DNA of 37,423 nucleotides from an uncultured Oscillospiraceae bacterium. Lineage in GTDB: Bacteria > Bacillota > Clostridia > Oscillospirales > Oscillospiraceae. The DNA lies in the NCBI GenBank assembly GCA_900758315.1, contig CAAERF010000481.1, positions 1 to 37,423 on the forward strand. Direction: 5' to 3'. The translations under genes and the position numbers were made by a program. Positions 23,178 through 31,296 of the stretch are shown in pieces. The notes under the pieces are model-generated. The model was not told where the DNA came from. It did not search any database and worked only from the letters and a program-made list of their open reading frames with translations. Every line of letters starts with the position of its first letter. Position 1 is the stretch's first letter.

Positions 23178-24698
23178 GTGAAAAATATACTAGAATGGCT
23201 GGAAACCATCCAGCATCGGGAACCGGACCGGATCCTTTTTGCCGATGAGGAATGTTCGATGAGCCGGACCCAGTTTCTTCATACCGCGCAGTCCGTCGGC
23301 ACCGCCCTGGCCCGTTTGGGCACCCGCAACACACCGATTGCCCTGCTGATGCCCCGTGGCGTGGACTGTCTCACCGCCATGATGGGCGTGGCCTACAGCG
23401 GTAACTTCTACGTAGTGCTGGATGATGCCATGCCCGCCGGCCGGATGAATACCATTTTGACAACGCTGCATCCCACGGCCATGGTGGTCCACCGCCGGTA
23501 TCTGGAACAGGCTGCGGCCCTGGACTTTGACGGTCCCCGGCTCTGTTTCCAGGATGCGGCTGACACCGTCCCGGATCCGGAGACTCTGACCGCCATCCGA
23601 CGGCGTATGGTGGACACCGACCCTCTCTACGCCCTCTTCACCTCCGGTTCCACCGGCGTTCCCAAGGGAACCGTGGTCAATCACCGGAGTGTAATCGCTT
23701 ACATCAACTGGTTTACCGACACCTTCCATATTGACCAGCGCACGGTGTTTGGCAGCCAGACCCCTTTCTATTTCAGTATGTCGGTATCCGACGTGTTCTC
23801 CACCCTGAAAACCGGAGCTACCCTGCACATCCTCCCCAAGATGCTGTTCTCCTTCCCCATCAAGCTGATGGAATTCGTCAATCAGCGCCAGGTGAACACC
23901 ATCTACTGGGTGCCGTCGGCCCTGTGTATTCTCTCCAACTGGAAGATCTTCCAGTACGCCCAGTGGCCCAGTCTTCACACGGTGCTGTTCGCCGGAGAGG
24001 TCATGCCTACCCGGCAGTTGAACTACTGGATTTCTCAGCTGCCCGGCGTTCGCTTTGCCAACCTATTCGGTCCTACTGAGACCACCGACATCTGCACCTA
24101 CTATGTGGTAGACCGGCCCTTTGCCGACTACGAGCCTCTGCCCATCGGTCGGGCCTGCGACAACTGCGACGTGTTCGTAGTCAAGGAGGACGGCACGGAG
24201 GCCGGCGTGGAGGAAGAGGGAGAGCTGTACGCCCGGGGCTCTTTCCTGGCCATGGGCTACTACAACAATCCGGAAAAGACCGCAGAGGCCTTTGTCCAGA
24301 ATCCGTTAAACCCTCACTATCCAGAAATCGTGTACAAAACCGGCGACCTGGTGCGCTGGAACCAGCGGGGAGAGCTGATCTATCTGACCCGGAAGGATTT
24401 CCAGATCAAGCACATGGGCTACCGCATCGAACTGGGTGAGATTGAGGCCGCAGCCGGAGCGATAGAACAGATTGCCGCCTGCTGCTGCATTTACAATGAG
24501 CAGACGGATCAGATCGTGTTGATCTGGCAGGGAAAAAAGCTGGCCGACGAGGTTCTGATGGACCATCTGAAGAACCGTCTGCCTAACTACATGCTGCCCA
24601 ACGTATTGATCCGCATCAGCACCATGCCCTACAACGCCAATGGCAAGCTGGACCGAAAATGGCTCCAGTCCAATTATGAGAGCTTGCAGAATCACTGA
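23178..24698 (+). CDS. dltA: DltA-like adenylation enzyme (D-alanine--carrier-protein ligase type)
   Basis: A 506-residue AMP-forming adenylation enzyme, the usual length for DltA. The ATP loop LFTSGSTGVPKGT is at residues 153-165, the A5-type motif FGPTETTDICTY near 310, the GDLVRWN motif near 390, and the C-terminal catalytic Lys is in NANGKLDRKWL near 495. It would activate an amino acid, D-alanine in known dlt operons, and load it on the carrier encoded next. I take GTG 23178 as start, since AAGGAG is 9 bases upstream; ATG 23169 is too close to it. Context (carrier, MBOAT, SGNH protein) supports a dlt-type role, but the amino acid is not proven by sequence. Confidence 0.85.
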   Translation: MKNILEWLETIQHREPDRILFADEECSMSRTQFLHTAQSVGTALARLGTRNTPIALLMPRGVDCLTAMMGVAYSGNFYVVLDDAMPAGRMNTILTTLHPTAMVVHRRYLEQAAALDFDGPRLCFQDAADTVPDPETLTAIRRRMVDTDPLYALFTSGSTGVPKGTVVNHRSVIAYINWFTDTFHIDQRTVFGSQTPFYFSMSVSDVFSTLKTGATLHILPKMLFSFPIKLMEFVNQRQVNTIYWVPSALCILSNWKIFQYAQWPSLHTVLFAGEVMPTRQLNYWISQLPGVRFANLFGPTETTDICTYYVVDRPFADYEPLPIGRACDNCDVFVVKEDGTEAGVEEEGELYARGSFLAMGYYNNPEKTAEAFVQNPLNPHYPEIVYKTGDLVRWNQRGELIYLTRKDFQIKHMGYRIELGEIEAAAGAIEQIAACCCIYNEQTDQIVLIWQGKKLADEVLMDHLKNRLPNYMLPNVLIRISTMPYNANGKLDRKWLQSNYESLQNH

Positions 24699-24711
24699 GG
24701 AGGAACCTACC

Positions 24712-24939
24712 ATGGAAACATTACTGAACCTGTTACAGGCCCTGAAGCCCGGCGTGGACTTCACCAAGGAAAAGCATCTGGTTACCGACCACATCCTGGA
24801 ATCCCTGGATATCATCGTCCTGGCCACCCAGCTGTGCGACGCGTTTGACGTTGAAATCACCCCGCTGGACGTGGTGCCCGAGAACTTCCAATCGGCAGAG
24901 GCCATCTACGCCCTGATTCAAAGGCTGGAAGACGCATAA
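24712..24939 (+). CDS. dltC: DltC-like acyl/aminoacyl carrier protein
   Basis: A 75-residue acidic four-helix carrier. The phosphopantetheine Ser is Ser31 in ILESLDIIVL; the usual Asp before this Ser is replaced by Glu. It would receive the amino acid from the adenylation enzyme and pass it to the MBOAT protein. ATG 24712 follows GAGGAGGAACCTACC, 13 bases after the previous stop; the dltB-like gene starts 9 bases downstream. Confidence 0.9.
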   Translation: METLLNLLQALKPGVDFTKEKHLVTDHILESLDIIVLATQLCDAFDVEITPLDVVPENFQSAEAIYALIQRLEDA

Positions 24940-24948
24940 GGTTTTCCC

Positions 24949-26538
24949 ATGTCATACAGTTCTTATTTCTACCTCTTTGTCTTCCTGGAGGCAGTGTTTC
25001 TGCTCTGGCTGATCACACCGCGGCGCTTTCGCTGGGCTACCCTGCTGCTGAGCAGCTATGCCTTTTACTGCATCAGCAGTGGGAAACGGGTGATCTTCCT
25101 GATGGCCTCTACTCTGTCCGTCTATCTGGCCGGAGTGGTTATGAACCGGATTCAGTCCCGCTTTGATGCGGTGCGCAAGACCCTCCCCAAGGAAGAGCGC
25201 AAGCTGCGCAAGGCTCAGGTCAAACGCCGCAAACGCACCATTCTGATTCTGGCGCTGGTGTTCAACTTCGGACTGCTGGTATTCCTCAAATACTTCAACT
25301 TCCTGGGTGGAACGGTCAACGGTCTGTTGGATCTGCTGGGGATTCATGCGGAGATTCCCACGCTGAAACTGCTGATGCCGCTGGGCATCTCCTACTACAC
25401 CCTGATGGCCGCCAGCTACCTGATCGACGTGTACCGGGGCAAGTACGCCGCCAGCGCCAATCTGGGCAAGGTCGCCCTCTTCCTCAGCTTTTTCCCGCAG
25501 ATCACCGAGGGGCCCATCGGCCGCTTTGACCTGCTGGCGGACCAGTTGTACGAAGGACATCCGTTTGACTATCAGCGTACCTGTTACGGCATCCAGCTGA
25601 TCTTCTGGGGCCTGTTCAAAAAGCTGGTAATTGCGGACCGGGCCAACGCCTTTGTATCCAACGTCATTGACAACTATGGCGATTACTCCGGCGTGATGAT
25701 TCTGCTGGCTATGTTGCTGTACACCCTTCAGATTTACGCAGACTTCTCCGGTTGCATTGACATTGTCACCGGCACCGCTCAGATCTTCGGCGTCAACCTG
25801 TCCAAGAATTTCGAGCGCCCCTTCTTCTCCCGCTCTGTCAATGAGTTTTGGCAGCGATGGCACATCACTTTGGGCACCTGGCTGCGGGACTACGTCTTTT
25901 ACTCCGTCTCCCTTTCCAAAGGCTTTCTGAAGCTGAGCAAGTGGGCCCGCGCCAAACTCAATCCCTTTTTGGGCAGTCTGCTCCCGGCAGCCAGTGCCCT
26001 GTTTTGTGTCTGGCTGTGCAACGGCTTCTGGCACGGAGCCAGCTGGAAATATGTGTCCTACGGCCTGTACTACTATGTGATTATGCTGGCCGGGATGCTC
26101 TGCGAGCCCCTATTCCGCAAATTCTTCGCAGCCACGTCCATTGACCGGGAGGGCACCGGCTGGCATCGTTTTCAGATCGCCCGCACCTTCCTGCTGGTCA
26201 ACTTGGGCATGCTGCTCTTCCGGGCACCCCGTTTTTCTGCCTGGCCTAAGATGATCTCCTCCATCTTTACCGGCTGGTCTCTGACCCCGCTGGCCGACGG
26301 CACCGTATTCTCACTGGGTATGGACCCGCTGGACCTGGGATTGCTGATTCTGGGCACCGTTATCTTGCTGGTGGTGGGGTTCCTCCAGGAAAAAGGACAC
26401 GCTCTGCGGCAGGAAACCGCCGCACTGCCACTGCCGGCCCGCTGGAGCCTGTATCTGGCTCTTATTTTAGCGGTGGTCGTGCTGGGAGCCTACGGCAACG
26501 GCTATGAGGCAATCGATGCCATCTACGGCCAATTCTGA
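24949..26538 (+). CDS. dltB: DltB-like membrane-bound O-acyltransferase (MBOAT)
   Basis: A 529-residue polytopic membrane enzyme with about 11-12 hydrophobic segments. MBOAT landmarks are QITEGPIGRFDLL near 185-198, YADFSGCIDI near 263, the NEFWQRWHITLGTWLRDYVF block near 298-317, and the catalytic His362 in CNGFWHGASW. A charged segment at about 70-97 (many Lys and Arg) separates the first helices. It is longer than the roughly 400-residue DltB of Bacillus and closer to AlgI-type length. It likely transfers the carrier-bound amino acid across the membrane to a teichoic acid or other envelope polymer. Confidence 0.9.
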   Translation: MSYSSYFYLFVFLEAVFLLWLITPRRFRWATLLLSSYAFYCISSGKRVIFLMASTLSVYLAGVVMNRIQSRFDAVRKTLPKEERKLRKAQVKRRKRTILILALVFNFGLLVFLKYFNFLGGTVNGLLDLLGIHAEIPTLKLLMPLGISYYTLMAASYLIDVYRGKYAASANLGKVALFLSFFPQITEGPIGRFDLLADQLYEGHPFDYQRTCYGIQLIFWGLFKKLVIADRANAFVSNVIDNYGDYSGVMILLAMLLYTLQIYADFSGCIDIVTGTAQIFGVNLSKNFERPFFSRSVNEFWQRWHITLGTWLRDYVFYSVSLSKGFLKLSKWARAKLNPFLGSLLPAASALFCVWLCNGFWHGASWKYVSYGLYYYVIMLAGMLCEPLFRKFFAATSIDREGTGWHRFQIARTFLLVNLGMLLFRAPRFSAWPKMISSIFTGWSLTPLADGTVFSLGMDPLDLGLLILGTVILLVVGFLQEKGHALRQETAALPLPARWSLYLALILAVVVLGAYGNGYEAIDAIYGQF

Positions 26539-26553
26539 GGAGGGAGGTTGCTT

Positions 26554-27543
26554 ATGAACACAACATCCTCACAAAAGGGCAGGTGTGTCCTGCGGGCCGT
26601 CTGCTTCCTCCTGATCCTGGCGCTGATTCTGGTGAGTTTGTCCTTCCTGTTACAGCCCAAGGGCAATTACCGCAGCGACTGGATTCAAAACCCCAATGCC
26701 CGCGGATTTTACAGCGAGCCTGCCAACTGTCTGGACATTTTGGTGGTGGGCAACAGCGATGTTTACAGCGGGTACTCCCCTATGGAGTTGTGGAATGCCT
26801 ACGGCTACACTTCCTACGCCTGTGCAGAGGGTGCGCAAACCTTAGCCGAGTCGGTCAATATTCTTCAGGAGGCGCTGTCCAACCAGCACCCCAAGCTGGT
26901 TATCTTGGAAACCGACGCGATCTTCTACAATCGCAAAACCGCCACCCGTCTGAATGACACCACCGCAGACTTTATTGAGGGCAAGCTCCCGGTTTTCCGC
27001 TACCACAACCTGTGGAAAATCAACAGTCCATCTAAAATGCTGCAACCCCCCGAATACAAGGCCCACCGGACCACCAAAGGTCAAAAGCTGGACACCCGCG
27101 TAAAGGGCTATTCCGGCAAAAACTACTGGAAAAACCATTCCCGGGATCAGCAGATTCCCCTGTCTTCCCGGCCGTTTCTCAACCAGTTCGTCCGTATCTG
27201 TCGGGAAAATGACATCAACCTGCTGCTGATGGAGATTCCCTCCGCGTCCAGCTGGAATGAGACCAAGCACAATCTGGTGAAGGAGTATGCGGATCAGCAC
27301 AACATCCCCTTCCTGGATCTGGACCGGCATCAGGCAGAGTTCGATTTTGACTGGCGCACCGACAGCCGGGACGGCGGCAATCACCTGAACTCCCAGGGTG
27401 CAAAAAAACTCACCCTGTACCTGGGGCAGTACCTGAGTCAGCACTATGACCTGGCCGATAAGCGGGACAATGCCGCCTACGATCGCTGGAACCAAGACTA
27501 TCAGCGCTATCTGGAGCGACTCCAAAAGAAGCAGTCTACCTGA
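26554..27543 (+). CDS. DltD-like SGNH-fold membrane-anchored protein
   Basis: A 329-residue protein with one N-terminal membrane anchor (about 11-34) and an extracellular domain. The SGNH-type nucleophile is Ser68 in VVGNSDVYSGYSP; a candidate Asp/His pair lies in DGGNHLNSQGAKKL near the C-terminus. In dlt operons DltD fills this place and helps transfer D-alanine to lipoteichoic acid. This protein is shorter and diverged from Bacillus DltD, so I name it by analogy only. A basic C-terminal tail (QDYQRYLERLQKKQ) follows. I use ATG 26554, 6 bases after GGAGG; a TTG two codons earlier overlaps the spacing. Confidence 0.8.
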   Translation: MNTTSSQKGRCVLRAVCFLLILALILVSLSFLLQPKGNYRSDWIQNPNARGFYSEPANCLDILVVGNSDVYSGYSPMELWNAYGYTSYACAEGAQTLAESVNILQEALSNQHPKLVILETDAIFYNRKTATRLNDTTADFIEGKLPVFRYHNLWKINSPSKMLQPPEYKAHRTTKGQKLDTRVKGYSGKNYWKNHSRDQQIPLSSRPFLNQFVRICRENDINLLLMEIPSASSWNETKHNLVKEYADQHNIPFLDLDRHQAEFDFDWRTDSRDGGNHLNSQGAKKLTLYLGQYLSQHYDLADKRDNAAYDRWNQDYQRYLERLQKKQST

Positions 27544-27556
27544 GAGGAGGGATTTG

Positions 27557-27931
27557 ATGTACTCCGGCTTTCCCACCGTCGCACTCCTGAACCCCATTTT
27601 GTTCGTTCTGCTCCTGTTGGCGGCCGGTGGATTTGCGGTGGTCAAGGTTGTGCAGACGCACAGCAAACGGCAGCACGCACTGCCCTCTCCTGTCCGAACA
27701 ATACGGGCATCTGTTGTCTCGAAACGGGCCACTGTAATCCAAAACTGGGATACACACCCTGTCCCCTCCGATTATGTCCGCCCTTCGATGGTTTACTATG
27801 TCACTTTCCAGGGCGAGAGCGGTGAACAGTTGGAATTCTCTGTACAAGAGGCAGTATACCATACGCTCTTTACCGGAGACACCGGAATGCTGACCTTCCA
27901 AGGCGCCCAATACTTTGCTTTTGAACCATGA
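27557..27931 (+). CDS. DUF2500-like membrane protein
   Basis: A 124-residue protein with one N-terminal membrane segment (about 11-30) and a small beta-rich domain. The pattern of a VVSKRA strand, YYVTFQGESGEQLEFSV, a YHTLFTGDTGMLTFQG turn and a final aromatic strand fits the DUF2500 family, whose function is not known. The ATG follows GAGGAGGGATTTG, 13 bases after the dltD-like stop, so it is probably the fifth gene of the operon. I do not know of a DUF2500 protein as a standard dlt partner. Confidence 0.75.
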   Translation: MYSGFPTVALLNPILFVLLLLAAGGFAVVKVVQTHSKRQHALPSPVRTIRASVVSKRATVIQNWDTHPVPSDYVRPSMVYYVTFQGESGEQLEFSVQEAVYHTLFTGDTGMLTFQGAQYFAFEP

Positions 27932-28012
27932 TGAGCGAACCGCCATCCATTACTGATTGTCAACGGAATGTTTTCCTTTGATATACAATCCCAAAGAAAG
28001 GTGTAATGTACG

Positions 28013-28189
28013 ATGAAAAAAACGATGAAAACCCGAGCTCTTCTGATCGCTCTGACCGGCATCCTGGCAATGTCTCTGCTGGCAGGCTGCGGCACCAGCA
28101 CAAAACAGGCCGCTTCCACCTCTCAGGCTCCGACTACCTCCCAGACTCAGCCCGCTCCCGCCACCTCCGCCGGAGCACAGAGCAACTAA
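28013..28189 (+). CDS. Tiny lipoprotein
   Basis: A 58-residue predicted lipoprotein. The start is MKKTMKTRALLIALTG, followed by a hydrophobic core and the lipobox LLAGC; the mature part after Cys is only about 32 residues, rich in Thr, Ser, Ala, Pro and Gln and probably unstructured. ATG 28013 follows GAAAGGTG with a 9-10 base spacer. TTGTCA at 27957 and TATACA at 27982 may be a weak promoter of its own (19-base spacing). A strong terminator follows. Its role is unknown; position suggests a link with the envelope genes before it. Confidence 0.75.
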   Translation: MKKTMKTRALLIALTGILAMSLLAGCGTSTKQAASTSQAPTTSQTQPAPATSAGAQSN

Positions 28190-28232
28190 CCTGCTCTCCA
28201 GTCTGTTCTTTTGACACCGACTGGAACCTATG

Positions 28233-28270
28233 CCATCCCTTCCGTCCACCTGCGGAGGGGATGGTTTTTT
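28233..28270 (+). terminator. Terminator after the lipoprotein gene
   Basis: CCATCCCTTCCG and CGGAGGGGATGG form a 12-bp stem with one G-U pair, an 8-base loop, and TTTTTT. Confidence 0.9.
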
Positions 28271-28299
28271 ATCTGCTTTGAGCTCGCCACCCTTGTACA

Positions 28300-28749
28300 T
28301 CACTTTCCTCCCCGTTCCGGGATGATTTTATAGTGCGGTTTCTCCTCCGCAAACAGCCAATAGCGCAGATAGTCGTCCACCACAATCGCCGCTATCGCCA
28401 GCAGGCACCACAGTCCCCAAAAAGGCAAGCAGATCTGTCCCATTACATTCAGCGGCAGGTTTGAGTAGTCCCACACCCTCAAATGCAGATATACGTTGAG
28501 CAAGAGGCCGGAGAGCAGCTCCAAGCCGGTGATCACGGTCCCGCCGATCAGTCCCTGGGCAAGGATGGAGATTTGACGGGGAAACCAGTCATTGATCCCG
28601 CCCACCAGCAGGAAACCAATGCCACCTACCACAATCATGGACGGATGGGTATAGCCCCGCCAGAGAATCTCAATGCTCCCGTAGAGCAGGCCGCCTGCCA
28701 AAAAGAGCACTACGTATTTGGCCGCAGTCTTCCAAACAGATCTTTTCAA
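28300..28749 (-). CDS. Small membrane protein of the putative 'ABC-transporter type IV' (CmpB-like) family
   Basis: A 149-residue protein with four hydrophobic segments (about 10-30, 37-52, 65-85, 102-125). The VWDYSNLPLNVMGQICLPFWGLW block is characteristic of the PF06541-type family of unassigned membrane proteins; despite the family name, no transport function is shown. The likely start is TTG 28749, with GGAGGTG 6 bases upstream; longer in-frame starts have no good ribosome site. It is read after aroK on the minus strand, with a terminator between. Confidence 0.75.
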   Translation of the reverse strand: MKRSVWKTAAKYVVLFLAGGLLYGSIEILWRGYTHPSMIVVGGIGFLLVGGINDWFPRQISILAQGLIGGTVITGLELLSGLLLNVYLHLRVWDYSNLPLNVMGQICLPFWGLWCLLAIAAIVVDDYLRYWLFAEEKPHYKIIPERGGK

Positions 28750-28882
28750 GCTGTTCACCTCCAAGCTCGGCCGCACGCGCAGTCGGCGACCCATTGCCTA
28801 TTTATTTCCCAAAACCGGGAAAATACCGTTGCTGCAAAAGAAATCCCAACAGGGAAATCTCGCCAACCGTTTTTCGATAAAC

Positions 28883-28922
28883 AAAAGGACCCCAGTTTGC
28901 CGCAACAACCCGGAGTCCTTTT
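28883..28922 (-). terminator. Probable terminator after shikimate kinase
   Basis: On the minus strand AAAAGGACTCC and GGGGTCCTTTT pair across a loop of about 18 bases, followed by a T-rich stretch. It lies 17 bases after the aroK stop. Confidence 0.65.
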
Positions 28923-28938
28923 CTTTACATCCTTGTAT

Positions 28939-29469
28939 TTACAGAATAACTGCACCCGCTTCGCAGAGCTTTGCGATCATCTCACCGACACTGCCCTCAA
29001 TATCCCGACCTGCACAGTCGATCACCACATCACTGTACTGCCGGTACAAGGGAAGCCGTTCCTCATAGGCGTCCTTTAGACTTCTCCCCTGTTTTATTAC
29101 AATGCCACGGGTCGTGATATTGGTCACCCGTTTTTCAACCTCCTCATAGGGCACGGATAAATAGATCACCGTTCCAGTTTCCCGCAGTGACTGCATCGCC
29201 TTTCTGGAATACACGGCACTGCCGCCGGTGGCCACCACGCAGTTGCGCACCTGTAATTCGGACAGAACCGCTTCCTCTGTACGAAGAAACTGCTCAATGC
29301 CCTCCCGATCAATAATCTCCTGAAGCAGCCGTTTTTCCCGCTGCTGAATGAGAATGTCCGTATCCACAAAGTCCATTCCCAGTGCCTTGGCCAGAAGGAC
29401 TCCCAACGTACTCTTTCCTGCTCCCGACATACCGATTAAAATGATATTTTTATCCTCTTTGTTTTTCAC
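28939..29469 (-). CDS. aroK: Shikimate kinase
   Basis: A 176-residue P-loop kinase phosphorylating shikimate in the chorismate pathway, which feeds TrpE in this window. The Walker A GMSGAGKST is at residues 13-21, the substrate-binding Asp-x-Asp in DFVDTDILI, Arg in FLRTEEAVL, and the GGSAVYS glycine loop in VVATGGSAVY. The lid region includes TTRGIVIKQGRSL. The start is GTG 29469, the only suitable codon before the P-loop; AGAGAGGA lies about 10 bases upstream. It appears monocistronic. Confidence 0.93.
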   Translation of the reverse strand: MKNKEDKNIILIGMSGAGKSTLGVLLAKALGMDFVDTDILIQQREKRLLQEIIDREGIEQFLRTEEAVLSELQVRNCVVATGGSAVYSRKAMQSLRETGTVIYLSVPYEEVEKRVTNITTRGIVIKQGRSLKDAYEERLPLYRQYSDVVIDCAGRDIEGSVGEMIAKLCEAGAVIL

Positions 29470-29555
29470 CTGAAAGCAATCCTCTCTTTAAAATAGTGTA
29501 TCACTGCTTATGCCACGTTTGGGCACACACCTTTTTCTCTAGCGAATGCATCCCC

Positions 29556-29584
29556 AGTATATACTCCAATTGCAAATAAGTAAA
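29556..29584 (-). promoter_or_regulatory. Probable promoter of aroK
   Basis: On the minus strand TTTACT (29579-29584), 17 bases, TATACT (29556-29561). Confidence 0.45.
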
Positions 29585-29651
29585 ACCCCAATCTCTCATC
29601 CCAGTGCGGAGGTGCACCAACGCTGGGTCATTTGTAAGCTCATTTTATAAC

Positions 29652-29696
29652 AAGGTTGACATTTAAGAATTATCTGGTATACTGTAGTCAACTTTT
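29652..29696. promoter_or_regulatory. Inverted repeat bracketing the bioY promoter
   Basis: AAGGTTGAC (29652-29660) and GTCAACTTTT (29687-29696) form an 8-of-9 inverted repeat, 26 bases apart. The left arm contains the -35 and the right arm falls at the start point. This is the placement of a repressor operator, but arm orientation differs from the usual BirA site. Confidence 0.4.
29656..29683 (+). promoter_or_regulatory. SigA promoter of the biotin operon
   Basis: TTGACA at 29656-29661, 16 bases, TATACT at 29678-29683. Start near 29690. Between this and the aroK promoter, 29600-29626 holds a CCCAG/CTGGG inverted repeat of unclear meaning. Confidence 0.75.
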
Positions 29697-29716
29697 CTAA
29701 GCAAGAGGTTTACAAT

Positions 29717-30286
29717 ATGGCGAAAACACAGTCCCTGACCTACTGCAGCCTGTTCACCGCGCTGATCGCGGTGGGCGCATTTATCAAGATTCCAGTCCCT
29801 GTGGTTCCGTTCACACTTCAGTTCCTGTTCACGATGTTAGCAGGTCTGCTGTTGGGTCCCAGACGCGGCGCTATCTCCGTTGCCGCATATATGGTGCTCG
29901 GCCTGGTGGGCCTTCCTATTTTCTCTGAGGGCGGCGGTTTCTGGTACATTTTAAAGCCCAGCTTCGGTTACATTATCGGCTTTTGTATCGGCACCTTCGT
30001 AACCGGCCTGCTGGCAGAGCGGATGAAGGAGAAAACCATTCCGCACTATCTGATTGCCAACTTTACCGGCCTGCTGATTGTCTACGCGGTCGGCATGGCC
30101 TACTACTATGTCATCTGCAACTACGTCATCAACACTCCCATCGCCCTGGGACCGCTGTTCCTGTACTGTTTCGTTCTGGCAGTTCCGGGCGATATTTGCC
30201 TGTGCATTCTGGCGGCAGCGCTGGTAAAACGGGTGAAACCGCTTTTGGATCGGCAGCTGTTACGGCAGACCCAAAAGGAAGCCTGA
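29717..30286 (+). CDS. bioY: Biotin transporter substrate-binding component BioY
   Basis: A 189-residue S-component of an ECF-type biotin importer, with about six membrane segments. Signatures are IKIPVPVVPFTLQFLFTMLAG at about 23-43, GPRRGAISVAAYMVLGLVGLPIF, and FGYIIGFCIGTFVTG. The AT module (EcfA/EcfT) is not in this window, so a shared one elsewhere is expected. It begins the bio operon, 25 bases ahead of bioB, so uptake and synthesis are co-expressed. Confidence 0.95.
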   Translation: MAKTQSLTYCSLFTALIAVGAFIKIPVPVVPFTLQFLFTMLAGLLLGPRRGAISVAAYMVLGLVGLPIFSEGGGFWYILKPSFGYIIGFCIGTFVTGLLAERMKEKTIPHYLIANFTGLLIVYAVGMAYYYVICNYVINTPIALGPLFLYCFVLAVPGDICLCILAAALVKRVKPLLDRQLLRQTQKEA

Positions 30287-30311
30287 TGATAACAAAAAAG
30301 GAGTATGGAAT

Positions 30312-31295
30312 ATGAACGCACTTACTTTGGCACAGGAAATTATAAACGGCAGAAGAATCACCCGTGAGGATGATCTATCCTTTTTCCTGACCTGCGACTT
30401 AAACGAACTCTGTGAAGGCGCCGACCGCATTCGGGCCCATTTTATCGGCGATAAAGTGGACCTCTGTTCCATCATCAATGGGCGCAGCGGACGCTGTCCG
30501 GAGGACTGCAAGTACTGCGCCCAGTCTGCCCATCACCATACCGACTGTGAAGTTTACGACTTCCTGCCGGAAGAGGCCATCGTGGAGGCCTGCAAACTGC
30601 ACGAAAGCGAGGGTGTTGACCGGTTCTCCATCGTGACGGCGGGCAGAGCGCTGACCGGAACGGACTTTGACAAGGCGATCCACGCCTTTGAGACCATGCA
30701 CCGGGAATGCAAGATCGATCTGTGCGCCTCCATGGGTTTTTTGAACGAGGAACAGCTACACCGGCTCCATGAGGCCGGCGTGACCAGCTATCACCACAAC
30801 ATCGAGACTTCCCGGCGGAATTTTCCCAACATCTGCACCACCCACACCTACGATCAGAAAATCGAGACCCTGAAAAAGGTCAAGGCAGAGGGCATGTGCG
30901 CCTGCTCCGGCGGTATCATCGGCATGGGGGAAACCTGGGAGGACCGTCTGGACATGGCGATCAGTCTGGCGGAACTGGGCATTGACTCCATCCCCATCAA
31001 CGCGTTGATGCCCATCAAGGGCACGCCACTGGAGGATCTCCCCCAGCTGACCGAAGCCGAAATTCTGCGAACGGTCGCTTTTTTCCGCTACATCAATCCC
31101 ACGGCCAACATCCGGCTGGCCGCAGGCAGAGCCCTGCTGACCAACGACGGTGAACGCGCGTTCCAGTCCGGCGCCTCTGCGTCCATCACCGGCAATATGC
31201 TGACCACAGCGGCCTGCGCCACCATTCGCAGTGACCGACAGATGCTGGAGTCCCTGGGCCGGGACGTGACGCCGGACTACTGGAGGGAAGCGTAA
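30312..31295 (+). CDS. bioB: Biotin synthase
   Basis: A 327-residue radical-SAM enzyme inserting sulfur into dethiobiotin. The 4Fe-4S cluster motif is Cys62/Cys66/Cys69 in RCPEDCKYCAQS. HHNIETS, the GGIIGMGE turn, and the C-terminal arginine-bearing strand NIRLAAGR of the auxiliary cluster site are intact. Length is normal. ATG 30312 follows AAAAGGAGTATGGAAT. Confidence 0.96.
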   Translation: MNALTLAQEIINGRRITREDDLSFFLTCDLNELCEGADRIRAHFIGDKVDLCSIINGRSGRCPEDCKYCAQSAHHHTDCEVYDFLPEEAIVEACKLHESEGVDRFSIVTAGRALTGTDFDKAIHAFETMHRECKIDLCASMGFLNEEQLHRLHEAGVTSYHHNIETSRRNFPNICTTHTYDQKIETLKKVKAEGMCACSGGIIGMGETWEDRLDMAISLAELGIDSIPINALMPIKGTPLEDLPQLTEAEILRTVAFFRYINPTANIRLAAGRALLTNDGERAFQSGASASITGNMLTTAACATIRSDRQMLESLGRDVTPDYWREA

Positions 31296-31296
31296 C

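Noticed and set aside
29600..29626. CCCAG/CTGGG inverted repeat between the aroK and bioY promoters as a terminator or riboswitch.
   Set aside because: There is no T-tract and it lies upstream of both predicted starts, so it would not be in either leader. No known RNA motif is recognised.
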